Shown here one piece after another: positions 32,001-41,916 of a stretch of DNA of 64,000 nt. The DNA is taken from the NCBI RefSeq assembly GCF_000300815.1, contig NZ_AMRX01000006.1, positions 868,001 to 932,000 of the forward strand, read 5' to 3'. A program made the position numbers and the translations under genes. A model generated the notes under the pieces. It ran no database searches. It worked only from the letters and a program-made list of their open reading frames with translations, and was not told the DNA's origin. Each line of letters starts with the position of its first letter. The stretch's first letter is position 1. The stretch is from Gayadomonas joobiniege G7. GTDB lineage: Bacteria > Pseudomonadota > Gammaproteobacteria > Enterobacterales > Alteromonadaceae.

Positions 32001-32646
32001 TTATATAACCGCATTTATATTGGGTTTAACGGGTGCAGGACATTGTATTGCCATGTGTGGTGGTTTATCTATTGCCACTGGACTCCAAAAACACTGGTTT
32101 TATCTGCTCAGTTATCATAGCGGCCGCATATTCAGTTATGCCTGTGCTGGGTTTATTTTTGCCCTGCTTAGCCAAACCTTTAGTCAGGCGTTTTCTCCGC
32201 TACTTATAATTTTAAAATTTTTAGCCGCCGTACTCCTGGTTTTATTGGCCTGTTACCTAGGTCGCTGGAATATGAGTCTTGTTAAACTCGAACACTTATT
32301 TGCCCCCATTTGGAAAAAAATGAGTCCTTACGCAAACCAGGCGTTGTTAAATAAAGCCTGGTATGCAAGATTTTTTGCAGGCATCTTGTGGGGATGGTTG
32401 CCATGTGGCCTAGTTTATAGCGTATTAACCTTTGCTACAGCGTCTGGCGATGCACTTAAAGGTGCGCTGATCATGTTATTTTTTGGTTTAGGTACTTGGC
32501 CTGCGCTTTTTTTATCGGCTTCACTTGGCCACCAGATGAATTTATTTTTAAATAAAAGCAGCAGCCGATTTATTTTGGCATTGTTATTGTTAAGCTATGG
32601 TATTTTCAACTTTTATCAAGCGGTTATGATGACTCTAGCCACTTAA
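31993..32646 (+). CDS. TauE/SafE-like integral membrane protein
   Basis: A 217-residue membrane protein with about six helices. I choose the ATG at 31993 ([14 protein letters not shown]), which overlaps ccoS by eight bases. [13 protein letters not shown] near the N-terminus and [12 protein letters not shown] in the middle are paired cysteine/proline motifs of the sulfite exporter TauE/SafE-DsbD transmembrane superfamily. Members in this position are conserved in gammaproteobacterial cbb3 clusters and may handle copper or thiols. The precise substrate is not established from sequence. Confidence 0.85.
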   Translation: MSDYITAFILGLTGAGHCIAMCGGLSIATGLQKHWFYLLSYHSGRIFSYACAGFIFALLSQTFSQAFSPLLIILKFLAAVLLVLLACYLGRWNMSLVKLEHLFAPIWKKMSPYANQALLNKAWYARFFAGILWGWLPCGLVYSVLTFATASGDALKGALIMLFFGLGTWPALFLSASLGHQMNLFLNKSSSRFILALLLLSYGIFNFYQAVMMTLAT

Positions 32647-32704
32647 CTTGCACTTACCTACACAAATAGGTAGGGTATCAGCTAACGTTTTTAAAAGGAT
32701 TCGA

Positions 32705-33430
32705 ATGCTCATGAAACATGTTGCAAGCTTTAGCCATGCAGTCACCTGCCAAAATTGCAGCCTGAGCCAAATGTGTTTGCCATTTTCGCTTAATAACGCA
32801 GAATTGAACCAACTGGATGGAATAATTGAACGTGAAACTCCGCTACATAAAGGCGAAAAATTAATTAGTACGGGTGACGAATTTACTGCACTGTATGCCG
32901 TACGCTCCGGCTCGCTAAAGTCATTTACGCTTTCAAAACAGGGTGACGAGCAAATCACTTCATTTCATTTGCCCGGTGATATCATAGGTTTTGATGGCAT
33001 TGGCGATCAAAAACACCGTACCTCTTCAATCGCGTTAGAAACTTCGATGATCTGTAAAATCCCTTACCAGACCATGGATAAGTTATCTGTTACCTTGCCT
33101 AAACTGCGCCAACAAGTCATGCGGTTAATGAGTGGTGAGATAAATCTAGAACAAGAAATGATCTACTTACTCAATAAAAAAACGGCCGAAGAACGTATTG
33201 CAACTTTTGTCATGCGCTTATCTAACTGTTACAAAGAGCGAGGCCTATCAGCCAGCCAGTTTAGATTAAGCATGACACGGTCAGAAATCGGTAATTATTT
33301 AGGCCTTACAGTGGAGACCGTCAGTCGTTTATTAAGCCGCTTTCATAAAAACCAATATATTGAGGTAAATGGCAAATTTATTACTATACTAAACTTTGAC
33401 AAACTCGAAGAATTAGCAGAAGTGAGGTAA
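32705..33430 (+). CDS. fnr: Oxygen-responsive regulator FNR
   Basis: Global anaerobic regulator of the CRP family with an oxygen-labile [4Fe-4S] cluster. I choose the ATG at 32705 since AAAAGGA precedes it at good spacing, giving 241 residues. The cluster cysteines are visible as [10 protein letters not shown] plus the distal one in SMICKIPY. The DNA-recognition helix [15 protein letters not shown] retains the ExxSR core of FNR. A short inverted repeat TACCTA/TAGGTA lies at 32655-32672 upstream. It sits between the cbb3 assembly genes it probably controls and uspE. Confidence 0.96.
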   Translation: MLMKHVASFSHAVTCQNCSLSQMCLPFSLNNAELNQLDGIIERETPLHKGEKLISTGDEFTALYAVRSGSLKSFTLSKQGDEQITSFHLPGDIIGFDGIGDQKHRTSSIALETSMICKIPYQTMDKLSVTLPKLRQQVMRLMSGEINLEQEMIYLLNKKTAEERIATFVMRLSNCYKERGLSASQFRLSMTRSEIGNYLGLTVETVSRLLSRFHKNQYIEVNGKFITILNFDKLEELAEVR

Positions 33431-33432
33431 CC

Positions 33433-34380
33433 ATGAACCGCCTTAATCGAATTCTGGCCGTCATAGATCCCGCCGACGAACAGCAAAAGTCGTTAAAACG
33501 TGCAGTAGAGTTAGCTCGATTGTCAAATGCTTCAATGACAGCATTTTTAGTGGTTTATGATTTTTCTTACGAAATGACCACTATGCTGTCGCCAGATGAA
33601 CGTGAATTAATGCGACGCTGTATGATTGAAGAACGCACGCAATGGTTAGAAGCACAAATAGAACCTTATCTGGAGCAAGTCTCACAGCTACATACTAAAG
33701 TGATTTGGCATAGCCGGCCGTTTGAGTGCATTATCCAACAAGTTTTAGAGACTAATTATGATTTGGTGGTCAAAGCCACGCATGAGCACTCAACGTTACG
33801 CTCTGTCATTTTTACACCAACGGATTGGCATTTGATTCGAAAATGTCCCTGCCCTCTGCTTTTAGTTAAAGAACATGATTGGCCACCACAAGGCACCATT
33901 TTAGCTGCCATCAATGCCGCTAACGAAGAAACACACCATCAGGATTTAAACGAGCAAATTATTAAAACGGGTCAATTTATGCAAAGCTTAGTGGATGCAA
34001 ACCTTAAGCTTTTAAATTGTTTTCCTGGCACGCCGGTTAATTTAGCCGTGGAAATTCCCGAGTTTGATCCAACCAGCTACCGTGATGCCATTAAATCGCA
34101 CCATCTGAATGCGATTCATAAACAGGCTGATAAACACAATATTGCACATGAAAACTGTATTTTAACCGAAGGCCTACCTGAAGATTCAATTTTAGATATT
34201 GCTAAAGAAACAGATGCTGAACTGGTCATAATGGGCACGGTTGGCCGCTCTGGCATTTCTGCAGCGCTATTAGGCAATACAGCAGAACATTTATTAGAAG
34301 GTATTAATTGTGACGTACTGGCTTTAAAACCTTATGGCTTTGTATCGCCGGTTAAACTGCCAGACAAATATCACGAATGA
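33433..34380 (+). CDS. uspE: Universal stress protein UspE
   Basis: Tandem universal stress protein of 315 residues with two Usp domains (about residues 1-150 and 160-305). The second ends in the nucleotide-binding-like motif VIMGTVGRSGISAALLGNTAE. It starts two bases after fnr. The fnr-uspE pair is conserved in Shewanella, Vibrio and enterobacteria. Confidence 0.95.
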   Translation: MNRLNRILAVIDPADEQQKSLKRAVELARLSNASMTAFLVVYDFSYEMTTMLSPDERELMRRCMIEERTQWLEAQIEPYLEQVSQLHTKVIWHSRPFECIIQQVLETNYDLVVKATHEHSTLRSVIFTPTDWHLIRKCPCPLLLVKEHDWPPQGTILAAINAANEETHHQDLNEQIIKTGQFMQSLVDANLKLLNCFPGTPVNLAVEIPEFDPTSYRDAIKSHHLNAIHKQADKHNIAHENCILTEGLPEDSILDIAKETDAELVIMGTVGRSGISAALLGNTAEHLLEGINCDVLALKPYGFVSPVKLPDKYHE

Positions 34381-34408
34381 TTGCCGAATAAACTCAATTT
34401 GCTATAAT
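34381..34408 (+). promoter_or_regulatory. Promoter of ttcA
   Basis: A TTGCCG -35 (34381-34386), 16-base spacer and TATAAT -10 (34403-34408) preceded by TG (extended -10) lie immediately after the uspE stop and 30 bases before ttcA. Confidence 0.65.
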
Positions 34409-34437
34409 CCGCGCCTCTAAATCTGACGAGGCGCATT

Positions 34438-35361
34438 ATGCAAACCCTAACGGCTAAAAGCAAATACAACTTCAACAAACTTCAAAAACGTTTACGCCGA
34501 TGTGTCGGTAAAGCCATTGAAGACTTTAATATGATTGAAGATGGCGACAGAGTTATGGTGTGTTTATCCGGTGGTAAAGACAGTTATACCATGTTAGATA
34601 TATTACGTTTTTTACAAAAACGGGCACCGATTAAATTTGACATAATTGCCGTTAATTTAGATCAAAAACAACCTGGGTTTCCAGCCCATGTGTTGCCTGA
34701 ATATTTAGAGTCAATCGGTGTTGAATACAAGATTATTGAAGAAGACACCTATAGCATAGTTAAAGAAAAAATTCCTGAAGGCAAAACCACTTGTTCGCTT
34801 TGTTCTCGTTTACGCCGTGGCATTTTATACCGTAGCGCTAGTGAACTGGGCATTACCAAAATTGCCTTGGGTCACCACAGAGATGATATTTTAGAAACCT
34901 TGTTTTTAAACATGTTTTATGGTGGCAAACTAAAAGGCATGCCACCTAAACTGATCAGCGACAATAAAGAACATATAGTGATCCGCCCGCTTGCCTATTG
35001 CCGTGAAAAAGACATTGTAAAATACTCTGAAATTTTAGAGTTTCCGATCATCCCGTGCAATTTATGTGGCTCACAAGAAAACTTGCAGCGAAAAGTGATT
35101 AAAGAAATGCTGCAAACTTGGGATAAGCAGCACCCTGGCCGTTTAGAAACCATGTTTAATGCAGTGCAGAACGTTTCTCGCTCGCACCTCGCCGATACCA
35201 GCTTATATGACTTTAAAAGCCTAACTCAGCAAACCTATAACGGCGAAGGCGATACCGCATTTGATCCAGTGACTGTGATAGCACCCGCGTTAGATAACAA
35301 CTTATACGCAGATGACGAATCGCCGCAAAGCGAAGACAAGATCGCGATAAAGGTGGTTTAA
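34438..35361 (+). CDS. ttcA: tRNA 2-thiocytidine biosynthesis protein TtcA
   Basis: Iron-sulfur enzyme that thiolates cytidine 32 of certain tRNAs. The 307-residue protein has the PP-loop motif [15 protein letters not shown] for ATP activation and the two CxxC pairs [11 protein letters not shown] and PCNLCGSQ that bind the cluster. It has its own promoter upstream and a strong terminator downstream. Confidence 0.96.
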   Translation: MQTLTAKSKYNFNKLQKRLRRCVGKAIEDFNMIEDGDRVMVCLSGGKDSYTMLDILRFLQKRAPIKFDIIAVNLDQKQPGFPAHVLPEYLESIGVEYKIIEEDTYSIVKEKIPEGKTTCSLCSRLRRGILYRSASELGITKIALGHHRDDILETLFLNMFYGGKLKGMPPKLISDNKEHIVIRPLAYCREKDIVKYSEILEFPIIPCNLCGSQENLQRKVIKEMLQTWDKQHPGRLETMFNAVQNVSRSHLADTSLYDFKSLTQQTYNGEGDTAFDPVTVIAPALDNNLYADDESPQSEDKIAIKVV

Positions 35362-35426
35362 GATAGTTTCCAGCTGACCGGCAGCTCAATCGCTTGGCAT
35401 TTATCAAGCATGAATAGATTCTCTAT

Positions 35427-35467
35427 TTTGCCCGAGCTTTACAAAATCATGTAAAGTTCGGGCAAAA
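35427..35467. terminator. Bidirectional terminator between ttcA and the sulfatase block
   Basis: A 13-bp stem (GCCCGAGCTTTAC with GTAAAGTTCGGGC, one G-U pair) is flanked by TTTT and AAAA on its two sides, so it can terminate transcription from both convergent genes. Confidence 0.85.
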
Positions 35468-35510
35468 GTAGGCGTATATTAGGTTTCAAACAAATACCCT
35501 TTTCAACTTC

Positions 35511-37892
35511 CTATTTATAATGAATATATAAAGTTTGCTCGGCTTGGTTACGAACAATATATAATTTTATACCTTTGTTTGTTTTAGTATTGTTATAGGC
35601 CAACTGCAGGTCTTCGATATTATCTATTTTAACCTTTCGCCCATTGACACTTGCAAATATGACCACGTCGCCAATCAGCAAGTTAGGATTTTGTTGCACG
35701 CCTTTACGAGTGGTTGCATAAACATAAGCACCGGCTATTTCAGGCAAGCCTAGGGCAGATTGCTCACCTAAGCTAGATACTGATTTAAAATGAGCCTCAA
35801 ATATTTTTGCTGAACGATTCGCACGTTCAGTTGATTTAACAAATAATTTTGGAAAACTTGGCTGTTTTGCTTTAGCTTTTAAATTAGGGCTAACCACACC
35901 AAATTGATCCATTGGGAAGTTTTTAAATCCTATGCTTAAAGCGGGCGAAGATGATTCAACACGATAGTCCCCGCGACTAGGATCAATAAACATGGGCCGG
36001 CCCGCTACAGAATTTTTATCTGTTTTGAATTTTTCCTGTGTGCGTATTAAAGCGGCTGCGTCGGTAAATAAATTGTAGTCAATTTCAGTTCCCCACCGTT
36101 TAATTTTCATTCTTGCGGGTTTATGAGCTGTAAAAAATATATTGTTACGTACCGTATCCAGACTATTTTCAAACCAGACATGTGGGTGTAGACCATTATT
36201 AATCATAATGTTATTTGTAACGACCCGGTCAAAACCTTCTCGTAGTTTAAGTCCGCCGCTAAGTCCAACATTATTATAAATGCGGTAGTTTGATGAACCG
36301 TCATCTAAATCAATATCCCAACCATGAGCACACTGAAACCTATTATTGCGAATGACTATCGGCTCTAATACATCCAATTTGTACATACCTGGATTATTTT
36401 TCGCAATTTGCTCAGCTTTAGCTCGATCTGGATGCCAAAATCGATCGCGTCCCCAAGAGTTAAACGCACCATGATCGTTAGTTTCTAATACCGTGTTGAA
36501 CACATCATTGTACTCAAAAATGTGCCCACCCCAAGTGCCTTCTCCGACATTAATGCCGGCGCGAGGCACATCATAAATCGAATTGTGGCTTGCGGTTATA
36601 TTGGCGGCCATTTGCACTTGAATACCAGCCACTTGTTTTTCAATTAAACCTATATTGTGAATCAGATTATCGTGAGCGTTAGAATCGGCTGGATAGTTAT
36701 TATTTTTAGGACCAGCGGCCATATCCATTTTATCAATATCAACATATTCTTCGTAACGAAAGCTAGCCGATCTCACCGCAGAAGGATCTCCAATAAAACT
36801 GATTGCGTTCGCACCTATTTCATAAATTTCATTGCTAGCGATAGAGACATGTCGGTTGTAATTATTTACAAATACTGCGTTGCCCCCCAACTGAGTAAAC
36901 TCATTATTGGTGATCTTTACATGCTCTGAACCTTCAATAAACACAGCACCACCGCGATAAATTGTCCAGTCACTTCGCAATAGAGGCTCTTTAGTTTTCA
37001 TAAAGGTTTGTTTGGTTTGAGTAAACCTAATGCCGGATATTTCTATATATTTAACGGGCGCTTCAACACTGCCTTTTATTTCAATTAAGTGCTCGGCCTG
37101 AGATACAGTTAAATGTGCGGTCGATAAATCCAAATCTTTGGGTGGATAATAATATAGAGTGGATGTTGATTTATCATAAAACCACTCGTTTGGCGCATCT
37201 AACTCTTCAAATATGTTCTCAACATAGCGGTACATTCGATGAGGCCCAGAACTGCGATTATTTTGAAAACCGCCAGTCAAAATAACATTCCCTGAATTAT
37301 CCACACCAGAAATTTCATAATGCATGCCTCCCCACCGCGCACGATGCAAAGCATGTAAAATCCCACCCACCGGATTTTTCCACTTCGCGACCCGAGCCGG
37401 ATCAATAGCGTCGGTCGCATACCCGTTAAAAATTGAAATATTAGGGTTAAAGTTTGGATATCTAGCACGGTGCTGGCGCTGATGATTAATGTACAATTGA
37501 TCAAAATCCTCAAGATCGAGTTTAGTTTTCATCAATTGAGCACTATGTTTTTGCCAGTTTGCGTTGATCACCTTGGCACCACTGAATACAACTTGTTGCT
37601 CTTTTGCTGCTTTAATAACAAAAGGTGCACGCTCGGTCCCTGAAAATTCAGGACCTAACAACAAAGGTTCGCTTAAATAATAAGTCCCTGCTGCTAAATG
37701 AATTTCGACAGCTTTATTGTTTGCCAACAAGGTTTTGGCTTGGTTTAGGGTTTTGTTTAAGCTGTTGTCATCTGGGTGTGCGGTAAGAACAATTGCCTCA
37801 TCACCGGATGAGGCACTTTTGCCTGTCAAACCATGCTGTGCACAGGAAGATAAAACAAAAGAAAAAAACAATATCCAAAAACGCATAATCAT
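35511..37892 (-). CDS. Beta-helix lipoprotein, GH141-like glycosidase candidate with C-terminal PDZ domain
   Basis: A 793-residue exported protein with a lipoprotein signal (lipobox LSSC, cysteine 17). Residues about 35-120 carry the AGTYYLSEPLLL and VVFSGAKVI motifs, followed by HRARYPN and then WFYDKSTSTLYYYP. This is the arrangement I associate with GH141-type parallel beta-helix glycosidases (known activities alpha-L-fucosidase and xylanase). Asparagine-rich helix rungs run to about residue 640. The last 80 residues (GAYVYATTRKGV... IGDVVIFASVNGRKV) look like a PDZ domain, an unusual addition. It is the last gene after two S1 sulfatases, suggesting breakdown of a sulfated polysaccharide. 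The family call is by motif memory and moderate; another beta-helix GH or a polysaccharide lyase remains possible. Confidence 0.6.
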   Translation of the reverse strand: MIMRFWILFFSFVLSSCAQHGLTGKSASSGDEAIVLTAHPDDNSLNKTLNQAKTLLANNKAVEIHLAAGTYYLSEPLLLGPEFSGTERAPFVIKAAKEQQVVFSGAKVINANWQKHSAQLMKTKLDLEDFDQLYINHQRQHRARYPNFNPNISIFNGYATDAIDPARVAKWKNPVGGILHALHRARWGGMHYEISGVDNSGNVILTGGFQNNRSSGPHRMYRYVENIFEELDAPNEWFYDKSTSTLYYYPPKDLDLSTAHLTVSQAEHLIEIKGSVEAPVKYIEISGIRFTQTKQTFMKTKEPLLRSDWTIYRGGAVFIEGSEHVKITNNEFTQLGGNAVFVNNYNRHVSIASNEIYEIGANAISFIGDPSAVRSASFRYEEYVDIDKMDMAAGPKNNNYPADSNAHDNLIHNIGLIEKQVAGIQVQMAANITASHNSIYDVPRAGINVGEGTWGGHIFEYNDVFNTVLETNDHGAFNSWGRDRFWHPDRAKAEQIAKNNPGMYKLDVLEPIVIRNNRFQCAHGWDIDLDDGSSNYRIYNNVGLSGGLKLREGFDRVVTNNIMINNGLHPHVWFENSLDTVRNNIFFTAHKPARMKIKRWGTEIDYNLFTDAAALIRTQEKFKTDKNSVAGRPMFIDPSRGDYRVESSSPALSIGFKNFPMDQFGVVSPNLKAKAKQPSFPKLFVKSTERANRSAKIFEAHFKSVSSLGEQSALGLPEIAGAYVYATTRKGVQQNPNLLIGDVVIFASVNGRKVKIDNIEDLQLAYNNTKTNKGIKLYIVRNQAEQTLYIHYK

Positions 37893-37920
37893 TGCTCGCT
37901 GTGAAAAATTATTTAAATAT

Positions 37921-39510
37921 TTATAAAAGGCTTACATAATCAGGGTCGCGCATGTTACTTCTACCTGAACGGATATACTCACGTAAAAGTTGATGCAGGT
38001 CCCTAACTATTTTTTCTTCTCGCGGCGTTAGTCCATCCGCAGCCAAGTTATATTGTTCACTCAGGTCGGTATCTAGCTTAAACAGCTGTAGTTTGTTAAG
38101 TTGCAACTTTTCAAATTCCTGATCCGGATCCACCGCAACGCCAGCATTGCCCCAGCCACCTGTACCAGTGCCAAAAATCAGCTTGTATTCGTCACCGTTT
38201 GAATACTGTTTGGCGATGATATATTGTCCAGTATAACTAGTGCTAACATTTGCTTCTCGCAGTCTCTTTGGTGTGCCATCTCCCAACAGAATGGGTAATA
38301 TATTCCAACTGTCCACCCCTTGTTCATTGGCAAGGGGTTGCCCCACAATAGCCGCTGCCGTGCGATAAAAATCTTGTAAATTAACCAAATCGTTTGTGAG
38401 GGTTCCGGGTTGAATAACAGATCCCGACTTTTTACCATTACCCCAGTGTGCAATAAAAGGAACCCTATGTCCTCCTTCGAACGATGTGGTTTTTTGCCCT
38501 TTTATTGTGGCTTGTTTCAAAACCCCAGTAGAAATGTGTTTGCTACCTTTGTTATTTTTAGTTAAACCACCGTTGTCGCTCGTTATTATTATCAGAGTAT
38601 TGTCAAAATAGCCTTGCTCTTTTAACGCCGCCACTATTGCCCCCACGATAGCGTCGCTTTCTTTAATATAGTCAGTATAAGGGGTTAGAGTTTTCCCTTG
38701 AAAGTCTGGGTGAGGGACGACTGGATTATGGGGGGCAGACAAAGGCACATACAGAAAAAATGGCTTGTTTTTTGGCACAACGTCAGTAATAAACTCGACG
38801 GCACCCTGCTGTATTTTCCTTTGGATCTGAAAAAAATCCCAATCGGGGTCCATATATCCGGGCCTGCCTGGCCCGTCTTTTTTAGTCTTATATACTGAGT
38901 TTAAATTTAGCCAACGATCATTTAAAAAATACTTGTAGGGTGCGATATCTGCCGAAGCCGTGTGGCCAAACGCCCAATCGAACCCTCGGTGAAACGGCCC
39001 ATCGACGATCCCTTTGCTCCAGTCTGGTTCATTCTGCCGTAAGTGTGCAGAGGTGGTAATTGGCTGACCTGACACATCATATACGTTATAACCCAGGTGC
39101 CACTTACCGGCATATCCTGTGATGTAACCAGCGTCCTGTAACACATTAGCTATGGTTTTTTGTGTTCGTTGAATCCACACGTCGCCGTGAGATTTTTGCA
39201 CTCGATCTGCCAAACCTACTCGTGCAGGGTGCTCTCCCATCATTAAACCATAGCGTGTAGGACTACACACAGCGGAGGATGTATGTGCATTGGTAAACAT
39301 CATTCCCCCGTTGGCTAGCGCATCTATGTTTGGTGTGCTTACCGAGATATGTTCAGGGTTATATGCAGATATATCACCTAACCCCATATCGTCAAACAAT
39401 ATGTATACAAAATTAGGCGTTTTTTGGGCGTCAGTTAAAAAAGAGGCTTGCGCTATCAGTGGCACAAGTAGCAAACTTGTGAACAGTGTTCGGCGGATAC
39501 ATAAGCTCAT
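37921..39510 (-). CDS. S1-family sulfatase, exported
   Basis: Type I formylglycine-dependent sulfatase of 529 residues with a signal peptide (cleavage near AQA-S). Metal-binding aspartates appear in ILFDDMGLGD, the modified cysteine in VCSPTRYG (cysteine 82, C-x-P-x-R motif), and further active-site motifs in GKWHLGY and ITSDNGGL. It is preceded by the other sulfatase after 4 bases and followed by the beta-helix lipoprotein after 28 bases. The sulfated substrate is probably a marine polysaccharide, and the S1 subfamily cannot be assigned by eye. Confidence 0.92.
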   Translation of the reverse strand: MSLCIRRTLFTSLLLVPLIAQASFLTDAQKTPNFVYILFDDMGLGDISAYNPEHISVSTPNIDALANGGMMFTNAHTSSAVCSPTRYGLMMGEHPARVGLADRVQKSHGDVWIQRTQKTIANVLQDAGYITGYAGKWHLGYNVYDVSGQPITTSAHLRQNEPDWSKGIVDGPFHRGFDWAFGHTASADIAPYKYFLNDRWLNLNSVYKTKKDGPGRPGYMDPDWDFFQIQRKIQQGAVEFITDVVPKNKPFFLYVPLSAPHNPVVPHPDFQGKTLTPYTDYIKESDAIVGAIVAALKEQGYFDNTLIIITSDNGGLTKNNKGSKHISTGVLKQATIKGQKTTSFEGGHRVPFIAHWGNGKKSGSVIQPGTLTNDLVNLQDFYRTAAAIVGQPLANEQGVDSWNILPILLGDGTPKRLREANVSTSYTGQYIIAKQYSNGDEYKLIFGTGTGGWGNAGVAVDPDQEFEKLQLNKLQLFKLDTDLSEQYNLAADGLTPREEKIVRDLHQLLREYIRSGRSNMRDPDYVSLL

Positions 39511-39514
39511 CTAA

Positions 39515-40897
39515 CTATTGCTCCATGTTAGTATTTTGGGGTTGAATTTTATAAGGCAAATACGGCAGGATTTTTTCTTCCCAAGCTTTCATCCGTGCGG
39601 TTAATTGAGCAACAATTTGGGGATGTTTTTGTGCAACATCGTCTTGTTCTGAAATATCAGCTGATAAATCGTATAAACTTATCTGCTCGTAATAAGGACT
39701 AATGACTAATTTCCATTTCCCTTTACGCATAGCTTTTTCTGAATCTTGAGCGATTAATTTTTTTGAATGAAAATGTAATCCGCCCTTCCGCCAAAATAAA
39801 ACCCTATCGACCGGCGCTAACCCTAATAGAGTCGGCATTAAATCAACCCCATCTAGCCTATGATTATCAGGTAATTTTGCACCAGTTAATGAAACAATGG
39901 TTGGCATAATATCAAGGGTGGAAGCCAATTGTTCAGTCACTGAGTTTGAAGCCACAACACCTGGCCACCAAGCGATCATTGGAACCCTGTGCCCTCCTTC
40001 ATATAAACTGCCTTTTTGACCACGTAGCGGGCCAGCAGAAGAATATTTCATTGGGCCATTATCGGAAGTAAATAAAATTAACGTGCTTTCGCTCAGTCCA
40101 GCTTGTTCAACAGCCGTAATAATTTGCCCAACACTTTTGTCCAGCTCAGCAATGACCTCGCTATAGACTTTTTGTTCATCAACTTTTTTTATCTTTTTTT
40201 TGTTCGGGCCTCTTAGTATCTGGGAGTTAGGGCCTTGCATTGGACTGTGTACAGCTGCATGGCTAACATACAATACAAAAGGTTTATTTTTGTTTTTTTC
40301 AATAAATTCTACCGCATGTTTAGTGATTAATTGAGTTGTATAACCTTCTTCAACTACTTTTTCAGTATTGTGCCACCAATCAAATTTTTCCATTCTGTCA
40401 TAGTGAGAAATGTAGTCGATATTACCGGATAGAAAGCCGACAAACCGGTCAAAGCCGAAGTGCATGGGATGGAAACGCTGCCGATAACCCAGATGCCATT
40501 TACCAAACAAGGCAGTTGCGTAACCTTGAGTTTTAACTAACTTAGGAAAGGTGATTTGAGTTTGCGGGTCGACGCCCAAACTGTGAGCTGGATGACTCGC
40601 GTTTGCATTTATTACCCCGTCTACACCCGCTTTTTGTTGATAACGTCCTGTAAGAAGGCCAGCCCGAGTAGGACTACACACAGTGCCACTCGAGTGGAAA
40701 TCAAAGAATCTCATTCCCTCCCGCGCCATTTTATCTAAGTTAGGCGTTGACTGAACACCTTTATATATGCCCAGATCACCATAGCCCAAATCGTCTGCCA
40801 TAATAACTATGATATTTGGCTTATGAAGATCTGACACTTTTGCTTGGGTCTGTGCAAGCGAAAAAACAGCGATGCAAAATACAATCAAGGTTTTCAT
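39515..40897 (-). CDS. S1-family sulfatase, exported
   Basis: Second type I sulfatase, 460 residues from the ATG at 40897, which has AAAGG upstream and opens directly on a signal peptide (MKTLIVFCIAVFSLAQTQA). An earlier start at 40927 would add ten residues ahead of the signal. Active-site motifs: IMADDLGYGD, VCSPTRAG (cysteine 74), GKWHLGY and LFTSDNGPM. It is first of the three-gene block. It is clearly divergent from the neighbouring sulfatase, so the pair probably removes sulfates at different positions. Confidence 0.92.
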   Translation of the reverse strand: MKTLIVFCIAVFSLAQTQAKVSDLHKPNIIVIMADDLGYGDLGIYKGVQSTPNLDKMAREGMRFFDFHSSGTVCSPTRAGLLTGRYQQKAGVDGVINANASHPAHSLGVDPQTQITFPKLVKTQGYATALFGKWHLGYRQRFHPMHFGFDRFVGFLSGNIDYISHYDRMEKFDWWHNTEKVVEEGYTTQLITKHAVEFIEKNKNKPFVLYVSHAAVHSPMQGPNSQILRGPNKKKIKKVDEQKVYSEVIAELDKSVGQIITAVEQAGLSESTLILFTSDNGPMKYSSAGPLRGQKGSLYEGGHRVPMIAWWPGVVASNSVTEQLASTLDIMPTIVSLTGAKLPDNHRLDGVDLMPTLLGLAPVDRVLFWRKGGLHFHSKKLIAQDSEKAMRKGKWKLVISPYYEQISLYDLSADISEQDDVAQKHPQIVAQLTARMKAWEEKILPYLPYKIQPQNTNMEQ

Positions 40898-40969
40898 ATC
40901 GACCTTTATTTTCAATAGGCGAATCATCGACCAATAGCAACAGGGTCGAATAAATAAACGATTTAGAAT

Positions 40970-40998
40970 TATGTATAAGACAGAAGTGGAGCTGACAA
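40970..40998 (-). promoter_or_regulatory. Possible promoter of the sulfatase block
   Basis: On the minus strand TTGTCA (plus 40993-40998) is followed after about 17 bases by TACATA, roughly 75 bases before the first sulfatase. The -10 is weak. No regulator gene or clear operator is seen nearby. Confidence 0.3.
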
Positions 40999-41056
40999 CC
41001 GCAAATATTTTTTAATAACCATAATTTGCTTACCCAAATGGGTCTTGATATATGGC

Positions 41057-41836
41057 TTAAACTAAATTGCTCGCATAAAATATTTCTTGCATCTCAAGTT
41101 GCAAAATATCGGCAGCATTTTTGTGCTGGGCTGAAGTTAGCTCGGTATGGCTATCTCTAAACAAGTACCGTTCGAGGTTAAAAGGCGCCCGCATCATTTT
41201 GGTGTGAAATATATTTTCTTGTGCCAGATTCACGTCGATCATTTTATAACCGCTTTGCAAATCGGCTGAAATGTAATTTTGAATAGAGTTGATTTCATGA
41301 TCGATAAATAGTTTTTTGCCGCGTATATCTCGAGTGAAACCACGAACCCGATAATCGATCGTAGCTATGTCAGCTGCAAACGACTGCAACAAATAATTAA
41401 GCGCTGTTAGTGGCGATATGACACCGCATGTGGATACATCAAGATCTATTCTAAAAGTGTTCAAACCTTTTTCGAGATCTCTTTCTGGATAAGTGTGCAC
41501 ACAGATATGGCTTTTATCTAAATGGGCGACCAAGTCAGTCGGCTGGATCACTTTATTTATGTTTGGTTTAACCTGAACGCCGGAGGCTTCACTCATCATC
41601 AAGGTGACACTGGCTCCCTGAGGCTGATAATTTTGCTGTGCAATATTTAAGATGTTGGCACCAATCATATCCACCACGCCTAACAACAGTTGCGTCAACT
41701 GCTCGGCACTGTATTGGCTATCTACTTTTTGAATGTAGCGGTCGGAATCTTTGGGCGATGCTGTCCAGCAGACTTTATAAACAGAAATACTTAAACTCTT
41801 GGTTAAATTATTAAAACCTTGTAGTTTAATCGGCAT
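41057..41836 (-). CDS. speD: S-adenosylmethionine decarboxylase proenzyme
   Basis: Pyruvoyl enzyme making decarboxylated SAM for spermidine synthesis. About 259 residues closely match E. coli SpeD. The self-cleavage site lies in AHLDKSHICVHTYPE (serine becomes the pyruvoyl group), and STCGVISPL and IDYRVRGFTRDIRG are conserved. The ATG at 41836 matches the family N-terminus (PIKLQGFNNLTKSL). A TTG at 41851 has a better-placed GGAG and would add five residues. No speE is seen here. Confidence 0.95.
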   Translation of the reverse strand: MPIKLQGFNNLTKSLSISVYKVCWTASPKDSDRYIQKVDSQYSAEQLTQLLLGVVDMIGANILNIAQQNYQPQGASVTLMMSEASGVQVKPNINKVIQPTDLVAHLDKSHICVHTYPERDLEKGLNTFRIDLDVSTCGVISPLTALNYLLQSFAADIATIDYRVRGFTRDIRGKKLFIDHEINSIQNYISADLQSGYKMIDVNLAQENIFHTKMMRAPFNLERYLFRDSHTELTSAQHKNAADILQLEMQEIFYASNLV

Positions 41837-41916
41837 GGCTGAAGGTGCCAAATTTGCGTGCTCCGTTATTTAAATTATAAACCGCCAAAAAACAACGACG
41901 CCCTAAAAAGATAAAA

